DNA of 64,000 nt. Source: an uncultured Cellvibrio sp. (lineage in GTDB: Bacteria > Pseudomonadota > Gammaproteobacteria > Pseudomonadales > Cellvibrionaceae). Made by a program: the position numbers and the translations under genes. The notes below the pieces were generated by a model that made no database searches, was not told where the DNA came from, and saw nothing but the letters and a program-made list of their open reading frames with translations. The DNA lies in NCBI GenBank assembly GCA_946480695.1, contig CAMLKG010000017.1, positions 1 to 64,000 of the forward strand. The letters run 5' to 3'. Each line of letters starts with the position of its first letter. The first letter of the stretch is position 1. Shown one piece after another: positions 1 through 9,854 of the stretch.

Positions 1-1
1 A

Positions 2-490
2 ACCTACCAGGACAATTACTGGCAAGAAGAAGATATTTCCATTACCTACCTGGAGAGCGATTCAATTCGCAATGAGGTTATTCCTTCACGTCGTTGGGAT
101 ACCAATCTCACCCCGAATCTTTTCAATATTCTGGTGTTGGCTCCGGAAGATATTTCACTGCGCAATTTGCATTATTACGTCAATTACCTGGAGAAACAGA
201 ATTTAACTTCTGGAAATTACAGCTTGGCATTTTGGCAAAAAAGCTTGCAGCCCTTGGCAACCGCAGCCCTGGTATTAGTAGCCATTTCATTTATTTTCGG
301 CCCCTTGCGCAGTGTGACAATGGGGCAGCGGATTTTTACCGGCGTAGTGCTTGGAATAGTATTTGTACTGCTGCAAAAGTTGCTGGGACCATCGAGCCTG
401 GTATTCGGCTTCCCACCGTTGATTGCAGTGATGATACCGATAATCCTGTGCATGGCTTTGGGATTTTACCTGTTGAACAAGGCACGTTAA
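2..490 (+). CDS. lptG: LptG, LPS export ABC transporter permease (C-terminal part)
   Basis: This is the C-terminal end of an inner-membrane permease of the LptBFGC complex, which extracts lipopolysaccharide and drives it towards the outer membrane. The reading frame is open from base 2, so the start lies outside the window. About 162 residues remain. They show the end of the periplasmic jellyroll-like region (WDTNLTP), a conserved APEDISLRNL stretch, and then three hydrophobic membrane segments with the family-typical FGPLRSVTMGQRI loop between the first and second. The protein ends just after the last segment with LLNKAR. LptG rather than LptF is preferred because lptG is normally the last gene of the lptFG pair and the next gene is convergent. 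Homology is judged from memory of the family. Confidence 0.85.
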   Translation, partial: TYQDNYWQEEDISITYLESDSIRNEVIPSRRWDTNLTPNLFNILVLAPEDISLRNLHYYVNYLEKQNLTSGNYSLAFWQKSLQPLATAALVLVAISFIFGPLRSVTMGQRIFTGVVLGIVFVLLQKLLGPSSLVFGFPPLIAVMIPIILCMALGFYLLNKAR

Positions 491-506
491 TTCGTGCTCC
501 CGGGAA

Positions 507-1001
507 TTATTTTTTATCTTTTGCGAGCAATAAAATTCGCGTTTGACTGAGCTTGTCATGCAAGGTTTGGCGATCCGGGTTTAAATACATCCACCAGTAA
601 CCCAAACCCAACAGCAGCATGGAAAAGGGCGCGTAACAACAGCGGAGAATGCATTGTGAAATGCTGGGAAGCTGCATGCTATTGGCGTCATACATTTTCA
701 TTCGCCAGGTTTTCATTCCCAGCGTCTGACCCGATTTGTGCCAGAAGTAGCAGAAAAAAAATGCCAGGGTCAGTATCCAGCCGATAAATACCGGCACACC
801 GAAGGCTCCCCAGCTAATGCGCTCACCTGCACCCGGTGCTCCTTTAACAAGCACATTGATTCCGGTCATTATCGCCCCATAGAAAATGCTTACAGCCATT
901 ACTAATAAGCTGTCATAAACGATTGCAGCCAGGCGGCGTAACAAACCTGGCGTTGCGAATTCCCGGGCTGGAGCCTCGTGGTGAAGGGATTTATTTTTCA
1001 T
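507..1001 (-). CDS. RDD family membrane protein
   Basis: This is a small integral membrane protein of the RDD family, whose function is generally unknown. About 164 residues are predicted. Visible family marks are the N-terminal LLRRLAAIVYDSLL segment (an R...D pattern in the first membrane helix), a second helix around VFIGWILTLAFFFCYF, the WHKSGQTLGMKTWRMK loop and the C-terminal hydrophobic stretch followed by RQTLHDKLSQT. A longer frame reaches 1040 but would overlap the upstream cyclase gene. The start at 1001 leaves a 7-base gap and fits the family, although its Shine-Dalgarno sequence is weak. It is probably co-transcribed with the cyclase-FHA gene. No substrate can be assigned. Confidence 0.8.
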   Translation of the reverse strand: MKNKSLHHEAPAREFATPGLLRRLAAIVYDSLLVMAVSIFYGAIMTGINVLVKGAPGAGERISWGAFGVPVFIGWILTLAFFFCYFWHKSGQTLGMKTWRMKMYDANSMQLPSISQCILRCCYAPFSMLLLGLGYWWMYLNPDRQTLHDKLSQTRILLLAKDKK

Positions 1002-1008
1002 TGGAAAT

Positions 1009-1905
1009 TCAGGCTTTAAATCGAATGACACAAGTCGCACCTGTATCTATTTTCTGGCCCAATGAAATTTGGCCTTCGCCCTGTAATGGCAATTCCTCGC
1101 GGCGCAAATAAATTGGATTTTGTTCTTCCATATAAACATAGGTGCCGTTGGTGGAGTGATCCACCAGTACATATTTTCCCCGGCGAAACTCAATGTGACA
1201 GTGTTCGCGCGAAGCCAGTTCATGCTCAACCAGTAATTGCGCTTTGGCGGGCTCGCGGCCTATATGGTAGGGCGTTTGTTCAGGCAGCAATAAAATATCC
1301 TGGCCATTTACATTGAGTGATAATTGGAATTTTTCGACAAAACCCGTGACATCGTGAATGGCCATTACCATTGTTGCACGATTATCTTTGCCAGAGCGTT
1401 CCCATTCCAGGCGATAAATTAACGTATGTTCAGTTTCACCTTTAATATTGATGCGGTCAAACATCTGGCAATCCTGCTGCAATGGCCGGGTAAGCACATC
1501 TACAACCGATTGGGTAATCACAATTTGATTGGCGCGGGCAATGTGGGCGACACACGCGGCATCGTTAACCCGATCTCCAAAAACATCATTATAGGTAATT
1601 AAAACATCGCCATAAGCAATGCCAATCCTGATGCCTAAACCTTTTAAATGCGGGTCGGTCATGCAGCGCCGCTGGATGGCAATCGCCGCTTCACATGCCT
1701 GGTTGCCATCATTAAAGCGCGCCATAATTTCGTCACCGATCGTCTTCACTACAATACCTTCGTTAACGATCGTGATCGCGGTCATGAAACTTATAGCTTC
1801 GTCAATAATGGCCTTGGCCTGTTCATTGCCGACTTGCTTATACAGCACCGAGCTGCCGGAAACATCGGCAAACATAATGGCCTGGTGTTGGTTTTGTTGA
1901 TTCAT
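1009..1905 (-). CDS. Class III nucleotide cyclase domain fused to FHA domain
   Basis: A 298-residue soluble protein with an N-terminal class III adenylate/guanylate cyclase domain (about 8-165) and a C-terminal FHA domain (about 200-295), which in other proteins reads phosphothreonine. The two metal-binding aspartates are present: Asp14 in FADVSGS and Asp58 in KTIGDEIM. The helix that normally carries the transition-state asparagine and arginine reads VNDAACVAHIA, so Asn114 is kept but the arginine position (118) is Cys. The FHA part keeps the HIGRE, SREHC and HSTNGTY motifs. No transmembrane or receiver domain is seen. The next gene downstream is an RDD membrane protein. The protein may have low cyclase activity or act as a phospho-dependent scaffold; that is inference. 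Confidence 0.88.
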   Translation of the reverse strand: MNQQNQHQAIMFADVSGSSVLYKQVGNEQAKAIIDEAISFMTAITIVNEGIVVKTIGDEIMARFNDGNQACEAAIAIQRRCMTDPHLKGLGIRIGIAYGDVLITYNDVFGDRVNDAACVAHIARANQIVITQSVVDVLTRPLQQDCQMFDRINIKGETEHTLIYRLEWERSGKDNRATMVMAIHDVTGFVEKFQLSLNVNGQDILLLPEQTPYHIGREPAKAQLLVEHELASREHCHIEFRRGKYVLVDHSTNGTYVYMEEQNPIYLRREELPLQGEGQISLGQKIDTGATCVIRFKA

Positions 1906-2225
1906 GCGATACGTATTTAGGTAGGGAATTGGCGAAACGCACTTATGATACGGGAAAACAGAGGCTACATGAACTTCTTTTCAGTTGCTTGAATAGGGGG
2001 CGCAGGGCTGGGAGTCGTAATGGCTTGTTACGTAATACCCCTCGGCTATTTTTCTTCCTTGATGCAACACCTGCCCAATCTGAACCGGGGTTTCAGTTTG
2101 CTCGGTATGAAAGCGGGCGCTTCATATGCTTTTGAGGAGAAAATTAAACTACTACCCATCCAAGTGCAAATATCTGGAATGGGACCAACGGGCAAATCTT
2201 CAATCGGTTAAATTCGGCATCTAGG

Positions 2226-2264
2226 CTTTGCCAATGAGGTCCCATTTAAGGGGCTTTGGCAAAG
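2226..2264. repeat. Inverted repeat, 9-bp perfect arms
   Basis: CTTTGCCAA at 2226-2234 is mirrored by TTGGCAAAG at 2256-2264, with 21 bases between. No T-run follows on either strand, so it is not a clear terminator. It lies at the outer edge of the accessory patch and overlaps the end of a possible gene remnant. It could be a hairpin or a recombination scar. Confidence 0.4.
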
Positions 2265-2356
2265 AACGGAAGCGCGTCAAAAATATCAATGTCATCCGGA
2301 AAAAAATCAACAATAGCGTAAGGGCCCAAATAAAAACCGTCATTTAATTTCGTAAT
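2246..2356 (-). pseudogene. Possible C-terminal gene remnant (36 codons)
   Basis: On the minus strand a frame of 36 codons with natural-looking composition (GPYAIVDFFPDDIDIF and onwards) ends at a TAA but has two stop codons in tandem just upstream and no usable start. A neighbouring frame starts ATG-AAT-TAC and ends after six codons; joining the two frames would give a small protein beginning MNY. This suggests a frameshifted or truncated gene following the immunity-like gene. No family is recognised. Confidence 0.25.
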
Positions 2357-2395
2357 TCATCATTTGTGTTCCATTCCGGTTGCAACTAAACGCCT

Positions 2396-2965
2396 TTAGA
2401 ATTCGTGTCTTCCAGCCAGGTCATCCGAAAAAAGAAGGCCGTTCAGATTATTCGATTGAACTAATGCTTTGAATTCTTTCGTGCAATATAAAAACCGGTA
2501 TCCCGTAAATTCGGTTTGGAAAACCATTTGTTGATTTACCAATTCCTCATTGAAGCGTAGCGCATGAACATCAATAAAACCTGTTTCATCAATTGCGCGC
2601 GAGCTTTCTTCCATTACGACACAATCCAGTCCAGTTTTGTTTGTCGAGTGGAATAAACAGTACGGAATACCTTCTGACGTGACCGGTAGAAATTCTCCTA
2701 ACTTCGATAAATGTGTTTCCAACTTGTTGAACGCTGTTTGATTCAATGCGAGACAGTTGTAACCAAACCAAACTGTTATATCTGGCATCGCTAATAGCTT
2801 GCGCATGTCATTTTCATCAAAGAAAGTTGTGTTCATTGGTTGCCAGAATTCTCGCCATAGCGGTTTGTCGAGCAATAGAAAATCACCCAAGGTGAATGAA
2901 ATATCGTAAGCAGACACATCGAAGCTTAAAAACTTTCTACTATCGGCACGCAATCTAAAAATCAT
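2396..2965 (-). CDS. Imm11/DUF1629-like putative immunity protein
   Basis: A 189-residue soluble protein with no signal peptide. It resembles the Imm11/DUF1629 type of immunity proteins found beside polymorphic toxins. The pattern that suggests this is a C-terminal half with FIDVHALRF, then TGYRFLYCTKEFKALVQ, then NLNGLLFSDD, near the end. It overlaps the upstream AHH gene by four bases (an ATGA junction), so the two are translationally coupled, as expected for toxin and antidote. Assignment is from remembered family patterns, not from a search. If the upstream protein is not toxic, this gene is simply a conserved unknown. Confidence 0.55.
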   Translation of the reverse strand: MIFRLRADSRKFLSFDVSAYDISFTLGDFLLLDKPLWREFWQPMNTTFFDENDMRKLLAMPDITVWFGYNCLALNQTAFNKLETHLSKLGEFLPVTSEGIPYCLFHSTNKTGLDCVVMEESSRAIDETGFIDVHALRFNEELVNQQMVFQTEFTGYRFLYCTKEFKALVQSNNLNGLLFSDDLAGRHEF

Positions 2966-3375
2966 TTCTTCGAACCTTTTGCCATGACTTGAGGGGGCAG
3001 GTCGCCATTCTGAATCATTCGCGCGATAATGTTTAGCTGGGTTCTAAATGCAGCCTCCACACGTATGCAGCCCAACCGGATTCGTAACCACTGAAAATAG
3101 GCTGCACGATGTATGCGGCTATGTGGCGGGGTTTTTAGAAACGCAGGGTGGGGCGTCGCTGCGGTGTTTTCCGGGAGCCAGCACCCATTGTCTGGATCAT
3201 CTATTCCGATCCTTAATGTAGCCATTAAGGCGCGTGTTGGTGCGGCAAATTTATGCCGGCCAGCAACGATCGCATGCGCGTGACATTTACTTGGTCGCAC
3301 ACCGTGACGCTCCACCAAGCGCCGCGCCAGGCGCAAAGATGAATGCTCATTAGTAAGCAATTGCTGTTCGGTCAT
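2962..3375 (-). CDS. AHH-type nuclease-like protein (putative polymorphic toxin module)
   Basis: A 137-residue basic protein that matches the layout of AHH nucleases of the HNH/Endo VII group. It has a histidine-rich N-terminal motif CHAHAIVAG (residues 31-39), an aromatic/alanine helix (KFAAPTRAL), a GIDDPDNGCWLPEN core, and a C-terminal HSRIHR motif (85-90) followed by the helix AAYFQWLRIRL. The canonical Ala-His-His triad appears here as His-Ala-His-Ala, so the metal-binding arrangement is altered or shifted by one. It has no secretion domain of its own. It overlaps the small upstream gene and the Imm-like downstream gene by four bases each, giving a three-gene operon. Toxin function is inference from domain type and context. 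Confidence 0.6.
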   Translation of the reverse strand: MTEQQLLTNEHSSLRLARRLVERHGVRPSKCHAHAIVAGRHKFAAPTRALMATLRIGIDDPDNGCWLPENTAATPHPAFLKTPPHSRIHRAAYFQWLRIRLGCIRVEAAFRTQLNIIARMIQNGDLPPQVMAKGSKK

Positions 3376-3554
3376 TCCGCTAAATGCGCGCGATACCGCG
3401 TGATTCCATCTTGTATTTGAGCAGCCACCATCACCTTGTTTAAGTCTGACTGGGTGAGGACGCCTTTACTCGATGTGTTTTCTATAACGAGGTCGAGCGG
3501 GTCTTTCAAATAATGTGGTATTGGTAATTCGGGGATTGGCATATCAATTTCCAT
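3372..3554 (-). CDS. Small hypothetical protein upstream of AHH gene
   Basis: A 60-codon frame rich in proline at the N-terminus (PIPELPIPHYLKDP). It ends in an ATGA overlap with the AHH gene, which is the main reason to believe it is translated. A second ATG at 3542 has a better-spaced GGAA ribosome site and may be the true start, giving 56 residues. No domain is recognised. It could be an adaptor, the leftover N-terminal part of a larger toxin gene, or a small leader protein. Confidence 0.45.
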   Translation of the reverse strand: MEIDMPIPELPIPHYLKDPLDLVIENTSSKGVLTQSDLNKVMVAAQIQDGITRYRAHLAE

Positions 3555-3926
3555 ATAGGGTTTTAAACGGGTTGATGTTAACGCATGGTCATTATGATCG
3601 GCGTGATCGAAGCCAAGTTATTGCGATATGCAAATGTTGATCAACTTTTCGAACTGGCGTGGCTGCAACATCCCAAAAACTCACTCCTCCTCGACCTGTG
3701 GCATTTTGGAAAATTAAATTCCTGAAATTACAAATTGCACTTAATCTGCATGTTTATTGATGGGAGCAGTAGGATTGTGTTTCAGGTTTTGAAATGAAAC
3801 GAAACAAAGTGAGCGAGCAATTCGAAAGCGGATTTAGTTTGTGCCCAATGACTGTGCGCCTTTGGGGCAATTTTCAAGTGTGCCCCCTTTGTGCCCTTGA
3901 ATGGATTTTGTATTAAATCGCGAACA
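3555..3926. other. Intergenic, gene-poor stretch beside tRNA-Leu
   Basis: This stretch lies between the accessory operon and the tRNA-Leu terminator. Two short plus-strand frames are visible: 3585-3725 (46 codons, containing LLRYANVDQLFELAWLQH) and 3794-3916 (40 codons). Neither has a convincing ribosome site or a known domain. The block 3841-3898 contains several copies of the hexamer GTGCCC or near copies. The position, at the 3' side of a tRNA gene, is typical of places where integrases insert, but no integrase gene or duplicated tRNA end is visible. Confidence 0.4.
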
Positions 3927-3958
3927 TAAAAAAAGGGCTTACATTGCTGTAAGCCCTT
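3927..3958 (-). terminator. Rho-independent terminator of tRNA-Leu
   Basis: Read on the minus strand, AAGGGCTTAC pairs with GTAAGCCCTT across a 6-base loop (stem 3933-3958) and is followed by a run of T (the A-run at 3928-3934 on the plus strand). It lies 12 bases beyond the CCA end of tRNA-Leu. Confidence 0.85.
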
Positions 3959-3969
3959 GATTTTGCGAT

Positions 3970-4056
3970 TGGTGCCAGTGGTCGGACTCGAACCGACACG
4001 CTTTTAAGGGCGCCGGATTTTGAATCCGGTGCGTCTACCAATTCCGCCACACTGGC
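3970..4056 (-). tRNA. tRNA-Leu (CAA)
   Basis: An 87-nucleotide class II tRNA with encoded CCA. The acceptor GCCAGTG pairs with CACTGGC and is followed by discriminator A. The anticodon loop is TTCAAAA, giving anticodon CAA (leucine, codon UUG). A long variable arm follows, and the T arm contains GGTTCGAGTCC. It is a single gene with its own promoter and terminator. Its 3' end faces the accessory patch that holds the AHH/immunity genes. Confidence 0.96.
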
Positions 4057-4067
4057 GAGTGGTGCGC

Positions 4068-4095
4068 ATTTTAATGATTTGGGCTTGCCTGTCAA
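4068..4095 (-). promoter_or_regulatory. Sigma-70 promoter of tRNA-Leu
   Basis: On the minus strand a perfect -35 TTGACA (4095-4090) and a -10 TAAAAT (4073-4068) are separated by 16 bases. They end 11 bases before the first base of the mature tRNA. Confidence 0.8.
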
Positions 4096-4222
4096 ACACT
4101 AATTTCGAAAACCCTTTAAATCTTTCAATAAGTAAACATGTTGCTTAAAAAACGTTTAATGGCCCCGGATTAGGGCGCCGGTATTTATTGGGCCAGTCAA
4201 AGGGTTTTGCAGCGAAGGTAAA

Positions 4223-4231
4223 TGGTATAAC
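4223..4231 (+). promoter_or_regulatory. Possible extended -10 promoter element for queA
   Basis: TGGTATAAC matches an extended -10 (TGn plus TATAAC) and lies about 33 bases upstream of the queA start. A good -35 at the right distance is not visible, so this is tentative. Confidence 0.35.
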
Positions 4232-4263
4232 CTTGCCGACCTTTTTAATGCTGTTGAACTTCC

Positions 4264-6524
<2,261 letters not shown>

Positions 6525-6535
6525 ATGTTTCATCG

Positions 6536-6563
6536 TTGTTGCGGATGAATTAAAGGGTATAAT
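6536..6563 (+). promoter_or_regulatory. Likely sigma-70 promoter for secDF
   Basis: TTGTTG (6536-6541) and a perfect TATAAT (6558-6563) are spaced by 16 bases. They lie in the 130-base tgt-secD gap, about 94 bases before the secD start. It would let secDF be transcribed separately from queA-tgt. Confidence 0.5.
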
Positions 6564-6656
6564 CCGGCGCCCTTGACCATACCGCAGCCAGGGTAACGGC
6601 TGTGTGCAAGTAAAAAGAAAGGCGAGCCTATCGCCGTCGATATGTGGGAAATCCCT

Positions 6657-8540
6657 ATGTTAAATCGCTACCCTCTATGGAAATACCTGCTGCTGTTATT
6701 TTTTGCGGTAGTGGGCGTAATTTATTCAGTTCCCAATATGTATAAACCCGATCCTGCGATCCAGGTTTCCGGTGATTCCAGTGCGAAGGTAATTGATGCC
6801 CCGGTACTTGCCAAAATGGAATCCGCGTTAAAAGGGGCCAACATTGAAGCATTTGGTGGTGAGGTAAATTCCAAGACTGCCATGGTGCGTGTGCGCGATG
6901 TGGAACAGCAACTCATCGCCAGGAAAATAATCCAGAAAGCCTTGGGTGATGGTTATGTGGTTGCATTGAATACAGCGCCAACCACACCGGCCTGGATGCA
7001 AGCGATTGGTGCCAATCCCCTGAAGTTGGGTTTGGACCTGGCGGGCGGCGTGCATTTTTTATTGGAGGTGGATACAGATTCCGCTGTTGCCAAGCGCCAG
7101 GAAATTAATGCTGACGACATGAAGGAGAAAATGCGCAAAGCCAAGGTGCGTTATAGCAGTGTGGTTGCGCTTAAGGATAATCACATCCATGCGCGTTTTC
7201 GCACCGCCGAAGCACGTGATGAAGCTATCTCCCTTTTGAAAGGCGACTTTCCGACGTTAATATTTACAGAACCGGACAGCGAACAAAATCCAAACGAATT
7301 TTCTTTCTTTGCCAATTTTACCGAAACCGGGGTGCGTGAAATTGAAGATTATGCCCTCAGCCAAAACCTGATAACGCTGCGTAATCGCGTAAATGAATTG
7401 GGTGTGTCGGAGCCGATTGTCCAGCGTCAGGGCCGCAATCGCATTATCGTGCAATTAGCGGGTATCCAGGATCCGGCTGAAGCCAAGCGTGTAATTGGTA
7501 AAACGGCGAACCTGGAGTTCCGTTTGGGCGCATCGCCCGATACCTTGGTATCCAATAAGGAATCCTTTCCCTATAAAGATGAATTGACACAAATGCAGCG
7601 CGGCAATGCCGAGCTTGAGCGTCAAATCATTGTGACCGGTGATCGTGTTTCCAACGCAACCAGCAGTTTTGATCCCGAAACCAACCAGCCGCAAGTAAAC
7701 ATTACCCTTGATAGCCTGGGTGGCACCCATATGCATCGTGTGACCCGCAATAACGTTGGTCGCAGTATGGGTATCCTGTTTATCGAATACAAAACCCGAA
7801 CCCAAACCGTTAAAAATGCGGCGGGTGAAGACGTAGAGAAAACCACCCAATATGTGGAGCGTAAGGTAATTAGCCTCGCGACCATCCAAAGTGCATTGGG
7901 TGTGCAATTCCGTATTACCGGTTTGGATAGCCCCGCCGAAGCATCCGAATTGGCGCTGCTCTTGCGCGCTGGCGCTTTGGCAGCGCCTATGCATTTTGTG
8001 GAAGAGCGAACCATTGGTCCGTCGCTGGGCGCGGATAACATCAAGCGTGGTGTGGAAGCGACCCTGTGGGGATTTGGCCTGGTGGTTTTATTTATGATCC
8101 TGGCATACCGGGTGTTCGGTATTTTCGCGAACCTTGCGCTGGCATTGAACCTTGTAATGATGATCACCATGCTCACGATGTTCGGTGCGACGCTGACCCT
8201 GCCGGGCATTGCCGGTATCGTGTTGACTATCGGTATGGCGGTCGATGCGAACGTGCTGATTCATTCGCGTATTCGGGAAGAACTTAAAAATGGCGCGTCG
8301 CCGCAACAAGCCATTTACGCGGGCTACGAACGTGCCTTTGTTACTATCCTTGACGCTAACCTCACCACATTGATTGTAGGTGTGATCCTGTTTGCGATTG
8401 GTACCGGCCCCATCAAAGGCTTCGCCGTTACATTGATCGTGGGCATTATCACTACCATGTACGCTTCGGTAAGCTGCAGCCGCGCGCTGGCTAACCTGGT
8501 ATATGGCCGTCGTAAAAACCTGCAAAAAATTTCGATTTAA
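6657..8540 (+). CDS. secD: Protein translocase subunit SecD
   Basis: SecD is a membrane partner of SecYEG that uses the proton gradient to pull proteins out on the periplasmic side. The chosen start gives 627 residues beginning MLNRYPLWKYLLLLFF, the usual gammaproteobacterial N-terminus; an upstream in-frame ATG at 6642 adds only five residues. Seen features are a first membrane helix, the LGLDLAGGVHFLLEVD signature, the periplasmic P1 region with LRNRVNELGVSEPIVQRQG, and five C-terminal membrane helices with AGIVLTIGMAVDANVLIHSRIREE and the GPIKGFAVTLIVGI segment. The conserved aspartate of the GMAVDANVL helix is present. It is followed by secF after 12 bases. Confidence 0.97.
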   Translation: MLNRYPLWKYLLLLFFAVVGVIYSVPNMYKPDPAIQVSGDSSAKVIDAPVLAKMESALKGANIEAFGGEVNSKTAMVRVRDVEQQLIARKIIQKALGDGYVVALNTAPTTPAWMQAIGANPLKLGLDLAGGVHFLLEVDTDSAVAKRQEINADDMKEKMRKAKVRYSSVVALKDNHIHARFRTAEARDEAISLLKGDFPTLIFTEPDSEQNPNEFSFFANFTETGVREIEDYALSQNLITLRNRVNELGVSEPIVQRQGRNRIIVQLAGIQDPAEAKRVIGKTANLEFRLGASPDTLVSNKESFPYKDELTQMQRGNAELERQIIVTGDRVSNATSSFDPETNQPQVNITLDSLGGTHMHRVTRNNVGRSMGILFIEYKTRTQTVKNAAGEDVEKTTQYVERKVISLATIQSALGVQFRITGLDSPAEASELALLLRAGALAAPMHFVEERTIGPSLGADNIKRGVEATLWGFGLVVLFMILAYRVFGIFANLALALNLVMMITMLTMFGATLTLPGIAGIVLTIGMAVDANVLIHSRIREELKNGASPQQAIYAGYERAFVTILDANLTTLIVGVILFAIGTGPIKGFAVTLIVGIITTMYASVSCSRALANLVYGRRKNLQKISI

Positions 8541-8552
8541 GAGATCACAGTT

Positions 8553-9707
8553 ATGGCTAAGGAATTACGAATTATCGATTTTATGGGTGTAAGGCATTAC
8601 ACCTCTGCATTGTCCATTATCTTTATCCTGATCTCATTGGGTGCGTTGGCGATTAACGGTTTGAAGTTGGGATTGGATTTTACCGGCGGTACCCAGTTGG
8701 AAATTATGCTGGATCGCCCGGCAAACCTTGACCAAATCCGCGATGTATTGGAAGAAGAACAGCTCAGGAGCCCGGTAGCGGTTTTGTTTGGTTCCGACCA
8801 GGAAGTGATGATTCGCACCCAGGATCAAATGCAAGAGAAAGCCAAGGATTTGCTAGCCAGGCAAATCGCTGATACTGGTGCGGTTTTGGAAGGGCTTGAG
8901 CGTCCAACACGGGATTTTGAAGGCTTTTCCGGTGTCTTGGTTATTGCCAATAGCTCAGCGGAATCCCTGCAACAAAAAAATCTTTTCCCAACAGCCGATT
9001 ACGGCCGTGTTGAGTACCAGGCCCGCGATAATAAAACCCTGGTGGTGGTTGAAAATTCTATTGAGTCGGTGTACCTCAAGCAGCTAATTAATAAAATTAA
9101 AACGGCCACCGGAGCAGAAATTCAATTGCGCTCCAGTGAATTTGTCGGGCCGCAAATTGGTGATGAATTGCGAGACCAGGGCGGTTTGGGTTTGCTTACG
9201 GCGTTCGCACTGGTATTCCTTTATGTAGCGGTGCAATTCCAGTGGAAGTTTTCTGTGGGGGCTATCGTTGGGTTAATTCACGACGTAATTGTCACCGTCG
9301 GTTTCTTTGCGCTTTTTCAATGGGATTTTGATTTAACTGTCTTGGCGGCTATCCTGGCGTTGATCGGTTACTCTATCAACGACACTATCGTTATTTACGA
9401 TCGAATCCGCGAAAATTTTCGTGTGCTGCGTAAAATGCATCCACATGAAGTCATTAATATTTCAATCACCCAAACCCTGGGGCGTACCATTATGACCTCG
9501 GCCTCGGTGTTTATTGTGTTGTTCTGTTTGTATTTTATTGCCGGTGAAACTTTGCAAGGATTCGCGCTGGCTTTGATTATCGGTATTGTGTTTGGTACCT
9601 ATTCATCGGTTTATATTTGCGCCAATATCACCGCGGCGCTGGGTATTACCAAAGAGGATTTGATGCCCAAAGCCAAAGAGGGCGCTGAAGCAGACGAAAT
9701 GCCCTGA
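8553..9707 (+). CDS. secF: Protein translocase subunit SecF
   Basis: SecF forms a complex with SecD to drive late steps of protein export. The 384-residue frame starts MAKELRIIDFMGVRHYT, followed by the first membrane helix. It has the SecF signature LGLDFTGGTQLEI, a periplasmic loop, SSEFVGPQIGDELR, and C-terminal helices with the motif ALIGYSINDTIVIYDRIRENFR and ETLQGFALALIIGI. The length is somewhat above the usual 310-330 because of a longer periplasmic loop (about residues 60-170) and a charged tail. It follows secD closely and ends before a strong terminator. Confidence 0.97.
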   Translation: MAKELRIIDFMGVRHYTSALSIIFILISLGALAINGLKLGLDFTGGTQLEIMLDRPANLDQIRDVLEEEQLRSPVAVLFGSDQEVMIRTQDQMQEKAKDLLARQIADTGAVLEGLERPTRDFEGFSGVLVIANSSAESLQQKNLFPTADYGRVEYQARDNKTLVVVENSIESVYLKQLINKIKTATGAEIQLRSSEFVGPQIGDELRDQGGLGLLTAFALVFLYVAVQFQWKFSVGAIVGLIHDVIVTVGFFALFQWDFDLTVLAAILALIGYSINDTIVIYDRIRENFRVLRKMHPHEVINISITQTLGRTIMTSASVFIVLFCLYFIAGETLQGFALALIIGIVFGTYSSVYICANITAALGITKEDLMPKAKEGAEADEMP

Positions 9708-9724
9708 CAATTCAATCTTGCCAC

Positions 9725-9756
9725 ACAACAGCGCCTTCGGGCGCTGTTGTTGTTTT
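9725..9756 (+). terminator. Rho-independent terminator of secDF
   Basis: ACAACAGCGCC (9725-9735) pairs with GGCGCTGTTGT (9740-9750) across a short TTCG-type loop, followed by TGTTTT. It is 17 bases after the secF stop. Confidence 0.8.
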
Positions 9757-9854
9757 GGGCGAGGATAACTTGTACTTGCAAGAAAAAAACAGGTGTAATT
9801 GTTTAATCAAATCAACTGGGGTATTGTCAGTTTATTCTGCTTGGGACATTTTCC

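Larger units (their letters stand above)
1906..2395. other. Intergenic region with no convincing gene
   Basis: About 490 bases separate the cyclase gene from the accessory patch. Two overlapping short plus-strand open frames (1929-2135 and 2020-2211) have no recognisable domain, no good ribosome site and odd composition, so they are not called as genes. The only structure seen is a 9-bp inverted repeat (2226-2264) and a possible minus-strand coding remnant, both listed separately. Confidence 0.5.

Noticed and set aside
1929..2211. Two short plus-strand frames between the cyclase gene and the accessory patch
   Set aside because: No ribosome site, no known domain, and they overlap each other in different frames.
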